Positions 7,001 to 15,952 of a stretch of DNA of 21,196 nucleotides are shown here, piece after piece. Both the position numbers and the translations under genes were made by a program. The notes beneath the pieces were generated by a model, which was not told the origin of the DNA, did no database searches, and saw nothing but the letters and a program-made list of their open reading frames with translations. This stretch comes from an uncultured Rhodoplanes sp. (lineage in GTDB: Bacteria; Pseudomonadota; Alphaproteobacteria; Rhizobiales; Xanthobacteraceae). Numbering within the stretch: position 1 is the first letter of the stretch; each line of letters opens with the position of its first letter. Where the stretch lies: contig CAKZHN010000390.1 of the NCBI GenBank assembly GCA_936924235.1, positions 1-21,196 of the forward strand, written 5' to 3'.

Positions 7001-7273
7001 TCAGCGGCAGACGCGGCGCCAGCCGTAGCCCCCGACCCAAACGCGGCGGCAGACCGGAGCGACAACCACGGGGCCAGCGACATAGGCCCCATAGGTGTTG
7101 TTGCGACGGCAGCCGCCATACGGGCCGCGGTGGAAGCCCACGCCGCAGCCACCGGCCACGAGCTCGATGTCAGCCGTCACGCCGAGCGGCGCCGGCGTGA
7201 ACGCCTGAGCGGAGGGAGCGAGCATCACGGCGAGTGCGCCCGCGGCAATCAGTGTTGAGAGTGTCTTGGTCAT
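7001..7273 (-). CDS. Small secreted GCG-type (GCG_CRPN-like) protein
   Basis: A 90-residue exported peptide. The ATG at 7273 follows GGAGGACTTT and begins a typical Sec signal (MTKTLSTLIAAGALAVMLAP then SAQA). The mature part contains GGCGVGFHRGPYGGCRRN, the GCG-type prefix motif found in many short secreted proteins of Hyphomicrobiales, and ends with tandem Arg/Cys/Trp segments (VCRRVWVGGYGWRRVCR). Four cysteines and many Gly, Tyr and Arg residues suggest a disulfide-linked extracytoplasmic peptide. No biochemical role is established for such proteins as far as I know. The 212-base upstream region contains a GTCGCC/GGCGAC hairpin (7302-7320) in its leader, which may affect expression. Confidence 0.8.
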   Translation of the reverse strand: MTKTLSTLIAAGALAVMLAPSAQAFTPAPLGVTADIELVAGGCGVGFHRGPYGGCRRNNTYGAYVAGPVVVAPVCRRVWVGGYGWRRVCR

Positions 7274-7448
7274 AAAGTCCTCCATTGGGGGGTAGAAACC
7301 CGTCGCCACCACACGGCGACAGTGGACCGTCGGTCAGTGGCAGATTCTTGGCGCGGAACGCAACGTCGCGCAACGCAGTGTTCAGTATAGGTTCAGCATC
7401 CGACAGTGCTGTGATGGCGAGCACAAGTTGCTGCAAACACCTGTCCCG

Positions 7449-7474
7449 ATGCGGTGCAGCATCTCACACCGCAT
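7449..7474 (-). terminator. Hairpin downstream of fumarase, possible terminator
   Basis: An 8-bp perfect stem, ATGCGGTG (7449-7456) with CACCGCAT (7467-7474), and a 10-base loop lie 12 bases after the fumarase stop codon. No T-run follows on the minus strand, so it may be a transcript-stabilising hairpin rather than a true intrinsic terminator. Confidence 0.45.
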
Positions 7475-7485
7475 TGCAGCGTGGC

Positions 7486-9126
<1,641 letters not shown>

Positions 9127-9202
9127 GGGTTTGCTTAGTCCGGCGTTGCAGCTCGTTTCAGATTGAGCGAAATTACCAAGACGGTGGGGATTGGGCCGTC
9201 CG

Positions 9203-10393
9203 ATGACGGAGAATAAAACTGTATCACATTTTCTTGCCACGCTGGCTGTAACAGTGGCTACCTCTTTTGTCGCTACCGCTCAAGTCGACATAACTTCAGA
9301 AAACCGCCTATGGCTCGATCAAAGCTGTCCGAGGTCACTTGGTCCGTCTCTGTGGCGGTCTTGTATGCAGAGGGAAATGGAAGCGCTTCGAGAGGTTCCC
9401 ATTACAGACCTCGCCAAGTTGCCCCGCTCTTTGCAGTCGTGGGTCAATCAATCGTGCCCGCGCAGCCTCGGCCCCAGTCTTTACGGAAACTGCGTCACGC
9501 GAGAAGTTGCAGCGCTGCAACTTCCAAACTGGCCCAACGTCTCTGGTCTAGCCCCAGATGACCAACGTTGGGTTTTGGAATCATGCCCACGGAGCTTAGG
9601 ACCGAGTTTGTGGCGCAACTGCGCCGAGAGGGAAATCTCAGCACTTAGACCTGCCAGCAAAACCCCAAGCACATTACCACCGCCTTTTACTCCTCGGACT
9701 ACGCCGCCACCTCGAGCAGTGGCACCTTCACTTAACGTAGATGGCTTAAAGCCGCTCCCGAAAGAAGCTGAAAGCGAATTGCCTGCTTGGACAGGCGTGA
9801 GACCATCGATTCCATCACGACCGGTCGGTGAAGAATTGCACCCCACTGCAATCTTCCGTGCAGTCGCGCCAACAGTCTATCTCGTTGTTGCGAGCCAGAC
9901 CGATGAAGCCCTGGCGCGGGGTGAAGGAATCTTAGGCTCTGCTGTGGCAGTATCTGAAAATTGGGCGCTGACGAATTGCCACGTAGTGGCGCATCAACGA
10001 TTGATAGTTTTAGCGGACGATCAATCTGGCAAAAAGTTGAAAGCCGACATCGCCTACGCGGATGAAAGAAACGATCGCTGCATTTTGCGAACTGACCAAA
10101 ATTTGAGGCCCATTGCCGCTCTTAAGCCACGCGACAATCTTGCCGTAGGCGAACGCGTTTACACTATCGGGAATCCGTCAGGATTAACAAAAACGTTGGG
10201 CGAGGGCCTAATATCAGGGCTTCGTCGCCGTAGCGGCATTTTGTATGTACAGACGTCCGCGCCCATTTCAAAAGGCTCAAGTGGCGGAGCCCTGGTAGAC
10301 TCTCGAGGGGCATTGATCGGGATTACGACGTTTTTATTGAAGGACGCGCAAAACCTTAACTTTGCTATCTCTGCGGATGAATATTGGCGGTAA
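9203..10393 (+). CDS. Exported trypsin-like serine protease with three N-terminal Cys repeats
   Basis: A 396-residue protein. I use the ATG at 9203, giving a Sec signal (through about residue 27, ATAQ); an upstream TTG adds four residues. Residues 31-149 hold three copies of a 43-residue unit with core SCPRSLGPSL...C, starting at exactly 41, 84 and 127. Each core has two Cys and is followed by an REM/REV/REI-xAL helix. A proline-rich linker (about 150-210) leads to a trypsin/DegP-like domain with His260 (TNCHVV), Asp291 (ERNDRCILR) and Ser360 (KGSSGGAL). No PDZ domain follows. The repeats probably form disulfide-bonded modules for binding ligand or cell wall; that is inference. G+C is clearly lower than the neighbours (rows counted at 42-58%), suggesting acquisition by transfer. 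Confidence 0.88.
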   Translation: MTENKTVSHFLATLAVTVATSFVATAQVDITSENRLWLDQSCPRSLGPSLWRSCMQREMEALREVPITDLAKLPRSLQSWVNQSCPRSLGPSLYGNCVTREVAALQLPNWPNVSGLAPDDQRWVLESCPRSLGPSLWRNCAEREISALRPASKTPSTLPPPFTPRTTPPPRAVAPSLNVDGLKPLPKEAESELPAWTGVRPSIPSRPVGEELHPTAIFRAVAPTVYLVVASQTDEALARGEGILGSAVAVSENWALTNCHVVAHQRLIVLADDQSGKKLKADIAYADERNDRCILRTDQNLRPIAALKPRDNLAVGERVYTIGNPSGLTKTLGEGLISGLRRRSGILYVQTSAPISKGSSGGALVDSRGALIGITTFLLKDAQNLNFAISADEYWR

Positions 10394-10414
10394 GATCTTT
10401 CACCTGAACACACC

Positions 10415-10708
10415 ATGTGCAATCGAGCAATTATCGCTTTCATCATCGTCCTCTTGTCTTCCGGCCTTGCACAGGCCCAGATCACCCCAATCGCGTCGGG
10501 CCTGCCGGAGGGAGCCGACATGTATCGCTTCGGCATACCGACGGGCGATTACGAACGTCCGATCACCGCGCAGGACATGCGCGAGATGGAGATCGAGCGG
10601 AAATACAAAGAGACGCTGAAGAAGATTCCGAACAAGAAGCCGTCGAAGGACCCATGGGCCGGCGTTCGTACCGCGCCGGTGGTGGCGGACCGGTATCGGC
10701 CGATGTAG
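10415..10708 (+). CDS. Small exported protein of unknown function
   Basis: A 97-residue protein with a Sec signal peptide (MCNRAIIAFIIVLLSSGLAQ, cut after AQA) and a short charged mature part rich in Lys, Glu and Pro (MREMEIERKYKETLKKIPNK). It ends in DPWAGVRTAPVV followed by RYRPM. Normal G+C-rich codon use returns here after the low-G+C protease gene, 21 bases upstream. There is no cysteine and no known domain. The KIPxKKxxxDPWAGVR ending is one I associate with conserved hypotheticals of Bradyrhizobium-like bacteria. Periplasmic location is likely; function unknown. The ribosome site is weak. Confidence 0.75.
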   Translation: MCNRAIIAFIIVLLSSGLAQAQITPIASGLPEGADMYRFGIPTGDYERPITAQDMREMEIERKYKETLKKIPNKKPSKDPWAGVRTAPVVADRYRPM

Positions 10709-10718
10709 CGCCCACGCG

Positions 10719-10747
10719 TTTGCCCACCACTCGCCGGTGGCGGCAAA
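10719..10747 (+). terminator. Weak hairpin between small secreted gene and Bug receptor
   Basis: TTTGCCCACC (10719-10728) pairs with GGTG (10736-10739) and, past a two-base bulge, GGCAAA (10742-10747). It is followed by A rather than T residues, so termination is doubtful. It may simply separate the two transcripts. Confidence 0.25.
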
Positions 10748-10788
10748 ACCCGGCACAATGCGGCGTCGATCTTTTGCCGGGGTTCGCC

Positions 10789-11751
10789 ATGCGCGTTCTG
10801 ATCGCCGCTTCCGCGTTCTGCGCCGTTCTTCTCTCATCGTTGCCCGCCCGCGCTGCGCCGCTCGACGCCTGCCGTACCGTCACCTTCGTCGTGCCGCAGC
10901 CGGCGGGCTCGACCACCGACGCGATCTCGCGGCTTCTGAGCGACAAGGTCAGCGAGGCGCTCGGCCGCACGGTCGTGGTCGAGAACAAGCCCGGCGCCGA
11001 CGGCCAGGTCGCGGCGCAGGACGTGATGCATGCGCCGCCGGACGGCTGCCGCATCCTGCTCGCCACGTCCGGCACGCTCTCGATCGTGCCGTTCGTCCGT
11101 AAGGAGAAGCCGTTCGACCCGTCCGCCGACTTCACGGCGATCGCCGACGTCGGCCGCTACGCCTTCTTCTTCTACGTGCCGGCCTCGCTCGGCGTCGACA
11201 CCATGGCGGCCTTCACCGATCTCATCCGCAAGAACCCCGGCCGCTACAACTACGCGGTCGGCAACAACACCGGGCTCCTGTCCTACAACTTCGCGGCCAG
11301 CAAGTTCGGCTGGACCATGCAGCGGGTGAACTACCGCGGCGAGCCGCCGGCGATGGTCGACATGCTGGCGGACCGCGTGCACGCGATCGTCGCGACCGCG
11401 GCCCATCTGCCGAATGTGAAGGCCGGCAAGCTCAAGGCGCTCGCGGCCGTGCTCGACGAGCGCAGCGATTTGCTGCCCGATGTGCCGACGTATGCCGAGA
11501 TCGGGCTCGGCGACTTCAAGGTGGTGCTGTGGCTCGGCGTCGTGGGTCCGGCGAAGATGCCGCGCGACGCCGTCGACATGCTCAGCGCGGCTTTCGTGAA
11601 GGCGATGGCCCGTGACGAGGTCAAGCCCGCCGCGAGCCGTCTCGGTTTTGCGATGACGCCGTCCGGCCCGGACGCGTTTGCGAAGCTGATCGCCGAGCAG
11701 ACCGTGGTCTACGGGCAGCGCATCAGCGAAGCCGGGCTCAAGCCGGAGTGA
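10789..11751 (+). CDS. Bug-family (TctC-like) periplasmic solute receptor 1
   Basis: A 320-residue exported receptor of the tripartite tricarboxylate transporter family. The ATG at 10789 opens a Sec signal (MRVLIAASAFCAVLLSSLPA, cut after ARA). The Bug fold signatures are present: FVVPQPAGSTTDAISRLLSD near the N-terminus, VVVENKPGADGQVAAQDV, APPDGCRILLATSGT, VNYRGEPPAMVDMLADRV and LPDVPTYAEIGL. Such proteins bind small carboxylates or amides in the periplasm and hand them to TctA/TctB membrane subunits. None are encoded in the window, so it is an orphan receptor. The ligand is unknown. A DACRT segment just after the signal and GCR near residue 83 add two Cys not usual in the family, possibly a disulfide. 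Confidence 0.92.
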   Translation: MRVLIAASAFCAVLLSSLPARAAPLDACRTVTFVVPQPAGSTTDAISRLLSDKVSEALGRTVVVENKPGADGQVAAQDVMHAPPDGCRILLATSGTLSIVPFVRKEKPFDPSADFTAIADVGRYAFFFYVPASLGVDTMAAFTDLIRKNPGRYNYAVGNNTGLLSYNFAASKFGWTMQRVNYRGEPPAMVDMLADRVHAIVATAAHLPNVKAGKLKALAAVLDERSDLLPDVPTYAEIGLGDFKVVLWLGVVGPAKMPRDAVDMLSAAFVKAMARDEVKPAASRLGFAMTPSGPDAFAKLIAEQTVVYGQRISEAGLKPE

Positions 11752-11757
11752 ACTCTC

Positions 11758-12105
11758 TCACTCGTGCGGCAGCACCTTGAACGGCTGCTTGTAGGGCTCG
11801 ACGCGCAGCGACGCATTGGCCAGCACGCCGACCTTCTGGCGCGGGCCAACCTCGCTTTGGCCGTCCTTGCCTCGCTGCACGCCATATTGCCACAACGACA
11901 GCGAGCCCTTCGCGGCAAGCGTCTTGGCGATCCCGCCGGCGTCGCCGCCAAATTCCTTCAGCTCGGCATCGTTGAGACCGATGACGATCTCGTCCTGGGT
12001 GGTGATGATCTTGAACAGCGTCTCGGCGGACGCCGTGAGCGTCGCGGGCGCGAGGAACGAAACGGCCAGCGCGGCACCGGCAAAGAGCTTGGCGGAACGG
12101 ATCAT
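11758..12105 (-). CDS. Small exported protein of unknown function
   Basis: A 115-residue protein with a Sec signal peptide (MIRSAKLFAGAALAVSFLAP to about TASA). The mature part is ETLFKIITTQDEIVIGLNDAEL, then GGDAGGIAKTLAAKGSLSLWQY, a basic-acidic VQRGKDGQ segment and a C-terminal ANASLRVEPYKQPFKVLPHE. The ATG at 12105 follows AAGGGGAC. No cysteines are present. I recognise the pattern as a conserved periplasmic hypothetical of Hyphomicrobiales, with no known role. It is convergent with Bug receptor 1 (6-base gap) and lies 86 bases downstream of Bug receptor 2 on the same strand, so it could be cotranscribed with it. Confidence 0.78.
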   Translation of the reverse strand: MIRSAKLFAGAALAVSFLAPATLTASAETLFKIITTQDEIVIGLNDAELKEFGGDAGGIAKTLAAKGSLSLWQYGVQRGKDGQSEVGPRQKVGVLANASLRVEPYKQPFKVLPHE

Positions 12106-12191
12106 GAAAGTCCCCTTCGACGTGAATCGGGCGTGGATGAATGAACCAGCCCATCTTGGTCGCGCCGGGGGACGCGGAGGTTCAATGCCGC

Positions 12192-13163
12192 CTACTCCTT
12201 CACCACGCCGGCGCTGTTAACGATTCCCTCCCAGCGCGCGTATTCGGCCTTCACGAAACCGGCGAACTCCGCCCGGCTCATCAGCATCGGATCGAGACCT
12301 GCGCCGCTCATGGCGTTGCGCGCCGCCTGCTCCTTCAACATGTCCTGGGTCATGGCGTGGATACGGTCGAGCATCGGCGCCGGCGTGCCGGCCGGCGCGA
12401 CCACGCCGATCCACACGCTCATGAGGTAGCCGGGCAGACCCGCCTCGGACGAGGACGGCACGTCCGGCAGATAAGGCAGACGCTCTTTCGTTGCGGTCAG
12501 CAGCAGGCGGATTTTTCCCGCGTCGAGCGCGCTACGGAACGTGCCGATCGAGCTGGAGCTCACCTGGATGCGTCCGGCGATCAGATCGGTCATGGCCGGC
12601 GCGTTGCCGCGATAGGGCACGTGGATGAGCTCGATGCCGGCCATCCGCGCGAACTCGGCAGCCGACAGGTGCGGCAGCGAGCCCACGCCCGCCGAGCCGT
12701 AGGAATAGGTGTTGGGCTTGGCCTTCGCCAGCGCCTGGAACTCCTTGAAGGTCTTGGCCGGCACCTCGGTCGACAGCGCGATCATCTGCGGCGCCTCGCC
12801 GATGGCTGCGACCGGCACCAGGTCCTTCAGCGCATCGAACGGCATCTGCTTCTGGATGAACGGATTGATGACGAGGTTGCCATTGAGCGCGAGACCGAGC
12901 GTCGTGCCATCCGGCGGCGCCTTCGCCACCACGTCCATGCCGAGCGTGCCAGCTGCTCCGGTGCGGTTCTCGACCACCGCCTGCTGGCCGGTGGTGCGCG
13001 TGATGTGCTCGGCGAGAAGCCGCGCCCCGAGATCGCCGATGCCGCCGGCCGCGAATCCCGTGACGATGCGGATGGGCTTGGTTGGCCAGTCCTGCGCCCG
13101 GACCGGCTTCATGCCGAGCGCGGCGCAGGCGATCAGCGCCGCGATCAGGGTTCGCACAACCAT
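12192..13163 (-). CDS. Bug-family (TctC-like) periplasmic solute receptor 2
   Basis: A 323-residue receptor with Sec signal MVVRTLIAALIACAALGMKP (cut after VRA) and a strong GGGAGGGATGA ribosome site. The family pattern is complete: WPTKPIRIVTGFAAGGIGDLGARLLAEH, VVENRTGAAGTLGMDVVAKAPPDG, YSYGSAGVGSLPHLSAAEFARMAGI, HVPYRGNAPAMTDLIAGRIQ and LPDVPSSSEAGLPGY. In the Bug family the two loops near residues 35-45 and 165-175 close over a carboxylate or amide ligand. It is divergent from receptor 3, with 148 bases between them. No TctA/TctB genes are adjacent, so which transporter it feeds, or whether it signals instead, is open. Confidence 0.95.
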   Translation of the reverse strand: MVVRTLIAALIACAALGMKPVRAQDWPTKPIRIVTGFAAGGIGDLGARLLAEHITRTTGQQAVVENRTGAAGTLGMDVVAKAPPDGTTLGLALNGNLVINPFIQKQMPFDALKDLVPVAAIGEAPQMIALSTEVPAKTFKEFQALAKAKPNTYSYGSAGVGSLPHLSAAEFARMAGIELIHVPYRGNAPAMTDLIAGRIQVSSSSIGTFRSALDAGKIRLLLTATKERLPYLPDVPSSSEAGLPGYLMSVWIGVVAPAGTPAPMLDRIHAMTQDMLKEQAARNAMSGAGLDPMLMSRAEFAGFVKAEYARWEGIVNSAGVVKE

Positions 13164-13311
13164 TCATCCCTCCCGGAATCTTCTGTTGCGCCGAACCTAG
13201 CGTGGATCGCGAGCAGCGCAAACGCGCCATCGCAAATCCCAGCGCCGCGGTGCTAGGCTTTGCGCAAAACAGCGCCGCAATGGCGGCCAACTGATGATGG
13301 GAGAAATGTGC

Positions 13312-14265
13312 ATGGGTCGCGCTTTGATTGCCCTGCTCTTGCTGCTCACAGGCGCCGTCGCGCAGGCGCAGCAGTATCCATCGAGTCCGGTGCGCGTGCT
13401 GGTCGGCTATGCCGCCGGCGGCGCTCCGGACATCCAGGCCCGCACCATCGCGCAGCAGCTCGCCATCCACTTCAACCAGTCATTCTATATCGAGAACAAG
13501 ACCGGCGCGAACGGCACCATCGCGGCGCGCACGGTCGCGACCTCGCCCCCGGATGGCCTCACCTTGTTATTCTCGAGCTCGTCGATTGCGCCGACGCCGC
13601 ACATCTACAAGAACCTCGGCTACGACACGCTGACCGACCTGCGTGCCATTGCCACCTCCGGCATCCTGGACGGCATGCTGATGCTGGTCGACGCCAAATC
13701 CCCGATCAAAACGGTGCCGGAGTTCATCAAGCACGCCAAGGAGAACCGCGTGCTGTACGGCTCGCCCGGCGTCGGCAACATCCTGCATCTCGCCACCGAG
13801 GCCTTCAGCATCAAGGCCGGCATCAAGATGGAGCATGTGCCCTACAAGAGCTCGCCGGAGGTCATAACCGCCCTGCTCGGTGGCAGCATCCAGGTGATGT
13901 TCGTCACCCCGCCCGCGGCGCTGGGCCTGGTCAAGGAGGGCCGCGTGCGCGCGCTGGCCTTCACGGGCACCAAGCCGTTCCCGGAGCTGCCCGACGTGCC
14001 CCTGATGACGGACCTCCTGCCCGGCTACCAGCCAATCGGCTCGTGGGGCATGCTCTTTGCGCCCGGCAAGACGCCAGACGCCATCGCCGACAAGCTCAAC
14101 GGCGCGGTGCGCGAGGCGCTTCAGGTGCCTTCGGTCGTCACCGTCATGCAGCGCGACGGCTATGTCCCCGACAACCGCAGCGCCGCCGAGACGCAGGCCT
14201 TCTTCAACAAGGAGGTCGCCGTGATCGGTGAGGCCGTGAAGGCCGCCAAGATCGAGCCGAATTGA
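13312..14265 (+). CDS. Bug-family (TctC-like) periplasmic solute receptor 3
   Basis: A 317-residue receptor. Several in-frame ATGs occur (13294, 13297, 13306, 13312). I choose 13312 because GGGAG (13299-13303) is 8 bases before it and the signal peptide MGRALIALLLLLTGAVAQAQ starts cleanly. Bug signatures are PSSPVRVLVGYAAGGAPDIQ, IENKTGANGTIAARTVATSPPDG, YGSPGVGNILHLATEAFSIKAGI, EHVPYKSSPEVITALLGGSI and LPDVPLMTDLLPGY. The stop lies inside the first copy of a 16-base tandem duplication that separates this gene from the barstar-like gene. Ligand unknown; no cognate membrane subunits in view. Confidence 0.94.
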   Translation: MGRALIALLLLLTGAVAQAQQYPSSPVRVLVGYAAGGAPDIQARTIAQQLAIHFNQSFYIENKTGANGTIAARTVATSPPDGLTLLFSSSSIAPTPHIYKNLGYDTLTDLRAIATSGILDGMLMLVDAKSPIKTVPEFIKHAKENRVLYGSPGVGNILHLATEAFSIKAGIKMEHVPYKSSPEVITALLGGSIQVMFVTPPAALGLVKEGRVRALAFTGTKPFPELPDVPLMTDLLPGYQPIGSWGMLFAPGKTPDAIADKLNGAVREALQVPSVVTVMQRDGYVPDNRSAAETQAFFNKEVAVIGEAVKAAKIEPN

Positions 14266-14281
14266 GATCGAGCCGCATTGA
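14250..14281. repeat. 16-base tandem duplication spanning a stop/start junction
   Basis: GATCGAGCCGAATTGA (14250-14265) is followed immediately by GATCGAGCCGCATTGA (14266-14281), 15 of 16 identical. The first copy carries the receptor's TGA, and the last base of the second copy is the A of the next gene's ATG. Confidence 0.9.
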
Positions 14282-14601
14282 TGCCCACCGTGACCCTCGA
14301 CACGAAGGCAATCAACGACTGGGATTCGTTCCACACGGTCTGCCGGGAGGCCTTCGGCTTTCCGGAGTTCTATGGCCGCAACGGCAACGCCTTCATTGAT
14401 TGCCTCAGCTATCTCGATGGCGGCATGACGCGATTCGCGCTGAAGGCCGGCGAAACACTGATCGTGGAGCTCCCCGACGCCGATGAATTCGCCAAACGCG
14501 CGCCCGAGCAGGCCATGGCCCTGCTCGGCTGGATCGGTGACGTCAACGCTCGCAGCGTCGAAGTCGGCGAGCCGCCGCAGGTGATGCTGCTGCCGCTTTA
14601 A
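14281..14601 (+). CDS. Barstar-family protein (orphan ribonuclease inhibitor-like)
   Basis: A 106-residue acidic protein matching the barstar fold: VTLDTKAINDWDSFHTVCREAFGFPEFYGRNGNAFIDCLSYL covers the typical first strand, helix 1 and the Phe-Tyr-Gly-Arg-Asn loop that precedes the nuclease-binding helix. A second part, GETLIVELPDADEFAKRAPEQAMALLGWI, forms the later strand and helix. Barstars block barnase-type ribonucleases by covering the active site. No barnase, toxin or secretion gene is adjacent, so this may be an immunity orphan or may have another role. The ATG at 14281 is used rather than the in-frame TTG at 14278. Its stop overlaps the stop of the convergent acetyltransferase gene within TTTAAA. 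Confidence 0.85.
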   Translation: MPTVTLDTKAINDWDSFHTVCREAFGFPEFYGRNGNAFIDCLSYLDGGMTRFALKAGETLIVELPDADEFAKRAPEQAMALLGWIGDVNARSVEVGEPPQVMLLPL

Positions 14602-15137
14602 AGCTGCCGCTCCATATGCACGGCGTCCGAATCATATTTGGCTCGCGCCGCGGCCTGCAGGGCTTCGTCGGCGCTGCATGAGAAGCCCGCGGCCTGCCAG
14701 AACGGCCCGCGGCGGTTCACCGCCACCAGGGATAAGTGAGACAATCCAAGCGATTGCGCCGCCTCGAACAGCAACGGCACGATCGCGCGGCCCTGCCCCT
14801 GGCCGCGCAGCGATGCATCGAGCGTCAGATCATGAACGTAATATGTCGTGGGCGTGACAGGCATCGAACCGAGCAGGCTATCCAGCGCCGGCACCGCACC
14901 TCGGACCCAAGGATGCGAGAAGCAATAACCGGCAATGCCGTCGCTTGTTTCCAGCACGAAGCAGCCGGCGGGAAACAGCCGGAATTTTTCGGCCAGCACC
15001 TCGGCGCGTTCCGGATAGTTGGGATGAACGCGCATCGACAGCTCATGGACCGCCGCAAGATCGGCTTGTGACATCAAGCGCCAAGGCTCGAAGCGCAGAG
15101 GCTCGTCGCTGTCTTCGCTGTGATGTTGCCCGGCCAT
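14598..15137 (-). CDS. GNAT-family N-acetyltransferase
   Basis: A 179-residue cytoplasmic acetyltransferase. The acetyl-CoA pyrophosphate-binding motif is visible as LRGQGQGRAIVPLLFEAAQ (R/QxxGxG/A), preceded by the strand VHDLTLDASLRG and followed by LSLVAVNRRGPFWQAAGF, the usual motif B ending. The N-terminal part, ADLAAVHELSMRVHPNYPER, fits the substrate-binding helices. GNAT enzymes transfer acetyl groups to amines of small molecules or proteins; the acceptor cannot be predicted. It is convergent with the barstar gene, sharing four bases at the stops, and divergent from the SET-domain gene. Confidence 0.9.
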   Translation of the reverse strand: MAGQHHSEDSDEPLRFEPWRLMSQADLAAVHELSMRVHPNYPERAEVLAEKFRLFPAGCFVLETSDGIAGYCFSHPWVRGAVPALDSLLGSMPVTPTTYYVHDLTLDASLRGQGQGRAIVPLLFEAAQSLGLSHLSLVAVNRRGPFWQAAGFSCSADEALQAAARAKYDSDAVHMERQL

Positions 15138-15251
15138 GTCCGCGTTCTAAGCCTTCATGTCATCGAAGCAAGCATGCGAGCCCATGAAGGTTGTCCACTG
15201 CCTGCAAAAAGCTCTGGCGAATGTTCCAATTTTTCTCTAAATCCCACGATC

Positions 15252-15824
15252 GTGACTGCAGGAAAATACCGCATTGGCCGCGCGCGAACCGGACTCGGTC
15301 TGTTCGCAGTGAAGCCCTACCGGAAACGCGAATACGTCGCCACGTATCGCGGGCGCAAGCTCGCGAACGCGGAAGCCGAACGGCTCGAAGACCGCGGCTC
15401 ACGCTACATGTTCGAGGTCAACTCGCGCTGGACCATCGACGGCTCGTCGCGGTGGAATCGCGCCCGCTACGTCAACCACTCCTGCCGGCCGAACGTCGAG
15501 GCGATCGAGCGCCGCGGCGACAAGGGCGGCAAGATCGTCTATATCACCCGCCGCCGGATCAAGCCGGACGAAGAGATCACCGTCGACTACGGCAAGAACT
15601 ATTTCGAAGCCTTTATCACCAAGTCGCGCTGCCAGTGCCCCAAGTGCCGCGAGCGCCGTGCCGAGCGGCAACGAGGCTACCGCCGCAAGGTGAAGCGCGC
15701 CTTGCTGCGCAAGAAAACGCTTCGCAAGCGGTCCGCCGTCGTCGGCGCCAAGCCCGCGTCCAAGACGAAGTCCAAAGCCAAGTCCCGGCCGCAGCGCAAA
15801 TCCAAAGGTAGGAAGAAGCGCTAG
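15252..15824 (+). CDS. SET-domain lysine methyltransferase with histone-H1-like basic tail
   Basis: A 190-residue protein from the GTG at 15252. Residues 5-120 form a SET domain: GRARTGLGLFAV, NRARYVNHSCRPN (Asn75/His76, S-adenosylmethionine pocket) and EEITVDYGKNYF (catalytic Tyr113). A post-SET-like zinc cluster follows, CQCPKC (Cys127, 129, 132). The last 55 or so residues are almost only Lys, Arg, Ser and Ala (for example KTKSKAKSRPQRKSKGRKKR), like histone H1 or bacterial H1-like tails, suggesting nucleic-acid binding. SET enzymes methylate lysines; the bacterial target is unknown. The start is uncertain: an ATG at 15174 would add 26 residues of lower-G+C, noncoding-looking sequence, and earlier starts overlap the divergent GNAT gene. 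Confidence 0.85.
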   Translation: MTAGKYRIGRARTGLGLFAVKPYRKREYVATYRGRKLANAEAERLEDRGSRYMFEVNSRWTIDGSSRWNRARYVNHSCRPNVEAIERRGDKGGKIVYITRRRIKPDEEITVDYGKNYFEAFITKSRCQCPKCRERRAERQRGYRRKVKRALLRKKTLRKRSAVVGAKPASKTKSKAKSRPQRKSKGRKKR

Positions 15825-15952
15825 CGGACTAGCCGCCGCGCGAACTTCGGCTTCGGGACACCAGGCGGGAACCAAGTTCCCTCACGGCGCATTGTGCCTG
15901 CGATCTTTGAGAAGGCCCGGCAGCGCCGGGACTTTGGCCCGGGACTTGGCCC

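Noticed and set aside
9373..9392. Shared TGGAAGCGCTTCG word at about 6488 and 9378 as a repeat
   Set aside because: It is a short match around the AAGCGCTT palindrome, inside unrelated contexts, with no extension on either side.
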